A stretch of 7,667 nucleotides of DNA from positions 1 to 7,667 of the forward strand of contig MGCE01000046.1 of assembly GCA_001790315.1 (NCBI GenBank). Reading direction: 5' to 3'. Below are positions 7,434 to 7,667 of the stretch, in pieces (position 1 is the first letter of the stretch; each line of letters starts with the position of its first letter). Position numbers and translations under genes: made by a program. The notes under the pieces were generated by a model, which saw nothing but the letters and a program-made list of their open reading frames with translations, had not been told where the DNA came from and ran no database searches. The stretch comes from Candidatus Rokubacteria bacterium RIFCSPLOWO2_02_FULL_72_37. Lineage in GTDB: Bacteria; Methylomirabilota; Methylomirabilia; Rokubacteriales; CSP1-6.

Positions 7434-7667
7434 CTACTGGATGAACCCGAGCAGGCGCGGGATCATGAGCACCGTCTCGGGCACGAAGGCCACCAGCAGG
7501 AGGACGACGACGATCGCCGCGATGAACGGCAGCAATGGCTTGACGAGCTGCTCCATCGGCAGCCCGCTGATCGCCATGCCGACGAACAGGCAGAGGCCGA
7601 CCGGCGGCGTGACGTGGCCGATGGCGGAGGCGATCACGCAGACCATGCCGAAGTGGATCGGGTGGAT
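7434..7667 (-). CDS. TRAP transporter large permease subunit (DctM family), C-terminal 77 residues; 5' end outside the window
   Basis: The open frame enters from the right edge and ends at TAG (complement of 7434-7436). The visible part begins IHPIHFG, matching the conserved D-P-V-H-F-G region of DctM proteins. It continues with the family-defining IGHVTPPVGLCLFVG stretch, a short loop (ISGLPMEQLVK), and a last long membrane segment ending VPRTV-like, here VPETVLMIPRLLG. DctM is the main ion-coupled membrane subunit of tripartite periplasmic transporters, which import organic acids with a DctP binding protein and a DctQ small subunit. The partner genes would be expected outside the window to the right, since this gene is usually transcribed after them. 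The substrate is set by the binding protein, so it is unknown here. Confidence 0.9.
   Translation of the reverse strand: MHPIHFGMVCVIASAIGHVTPPVGLCLFVGMAISGLPMEQLVKPLLPFIAAIVVVLLLVAFVPETVLMIPRLLGFIQ

Noticed and set aside
5747..7444. Plus-strand open frame of 565 codons over both rightward genes
   Set aside because: It is a frame-shifted shadow of the MBL and dehydrogenase genes, which carry complete catalytic motifs in their own frames.
7641..7667. Internal ATG at 7646 as a possible start of a 70-residue gene
   Set aside because: The frame continues upstream with IHPIHFG, which matches the conserved TRAP permease sequence. This is the tail of a longer gene, not a separate small protein.

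Overview
This is a high-GC (visibly around 70%), densely coded bacterial window with six complete genes and one partial gene at each edge. The gene set combines a class III acyl-CoA racemase/transferase, an MmgE/PrpD protein, MFS carriers, a TRAP permease and a D-2-hydroxyacid dehydrogenase. Together with the strong G/C third-position bias, this fits an environmental organic-acid-using bacterium, such as a soil or subsurface proteobacterium or a Rokubacteria/Methylomirabilota-type lineage. That placement is an inference from gene content only; no rRNA or other phylogenetic marker is present.

Layout from left to right. A leftward, truncated BT1-like MFS carrier (1-517) diverges from a rightward patatin-like lipid hydrolase (658-1722). 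Their 140-bp spacer holds a perfect 13-bp palindrome and a strong promoter-like motif just before the patatin start. The patatin gene converges on a leftward three-gene operon across a 124-bp spacer with G/C-rich repeats able to form a terminator hairpin. In transcription order the operon is an MmgE/PrpD protein (5649-4288), an alpha-methylacyl-CoA racemase-like class III CoA-transferase family protein (4255-3062), and an MFS transporter (3055-1847), with gaps of 32 and 6 bp. A 38-bp divergent spacer separates it from a rightward pair, an RNase Z/arylsulfatase-type metallo-beta-lactamase hydrolase (5688-6419) and a D-2-hydroxyacid dehydrogenase (6444-7427). That pair converges, with only 6 bp between stop codons, on the C-terminal end of a leftward TRAP transporter large permease (7434-7667, truncated).

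The centre of the window looks like an uncharacterised organic-acid or acyl-CoA utilisation cassette: import (MFS, possibly TRAP), dehydration or decarboxylation/isomerisation (MmgE/PrpD), CoA-ester epimerisation or CoA transfer, hydrolysis (MBL fold) and 2-hydroxy/2-oxoacid interconversion. The substrate cannot be read from the sequence, and the pathway link is inference from adjacency. I found no RNA genes, CRISPR arrays, transposons, phage genes, or toxin-antitoxin or defence genes, and no clearly new system. The points most worth a second look are the active-site details of the MmgE/PrpD and racemase-like proteins and the compact divergent promoters.
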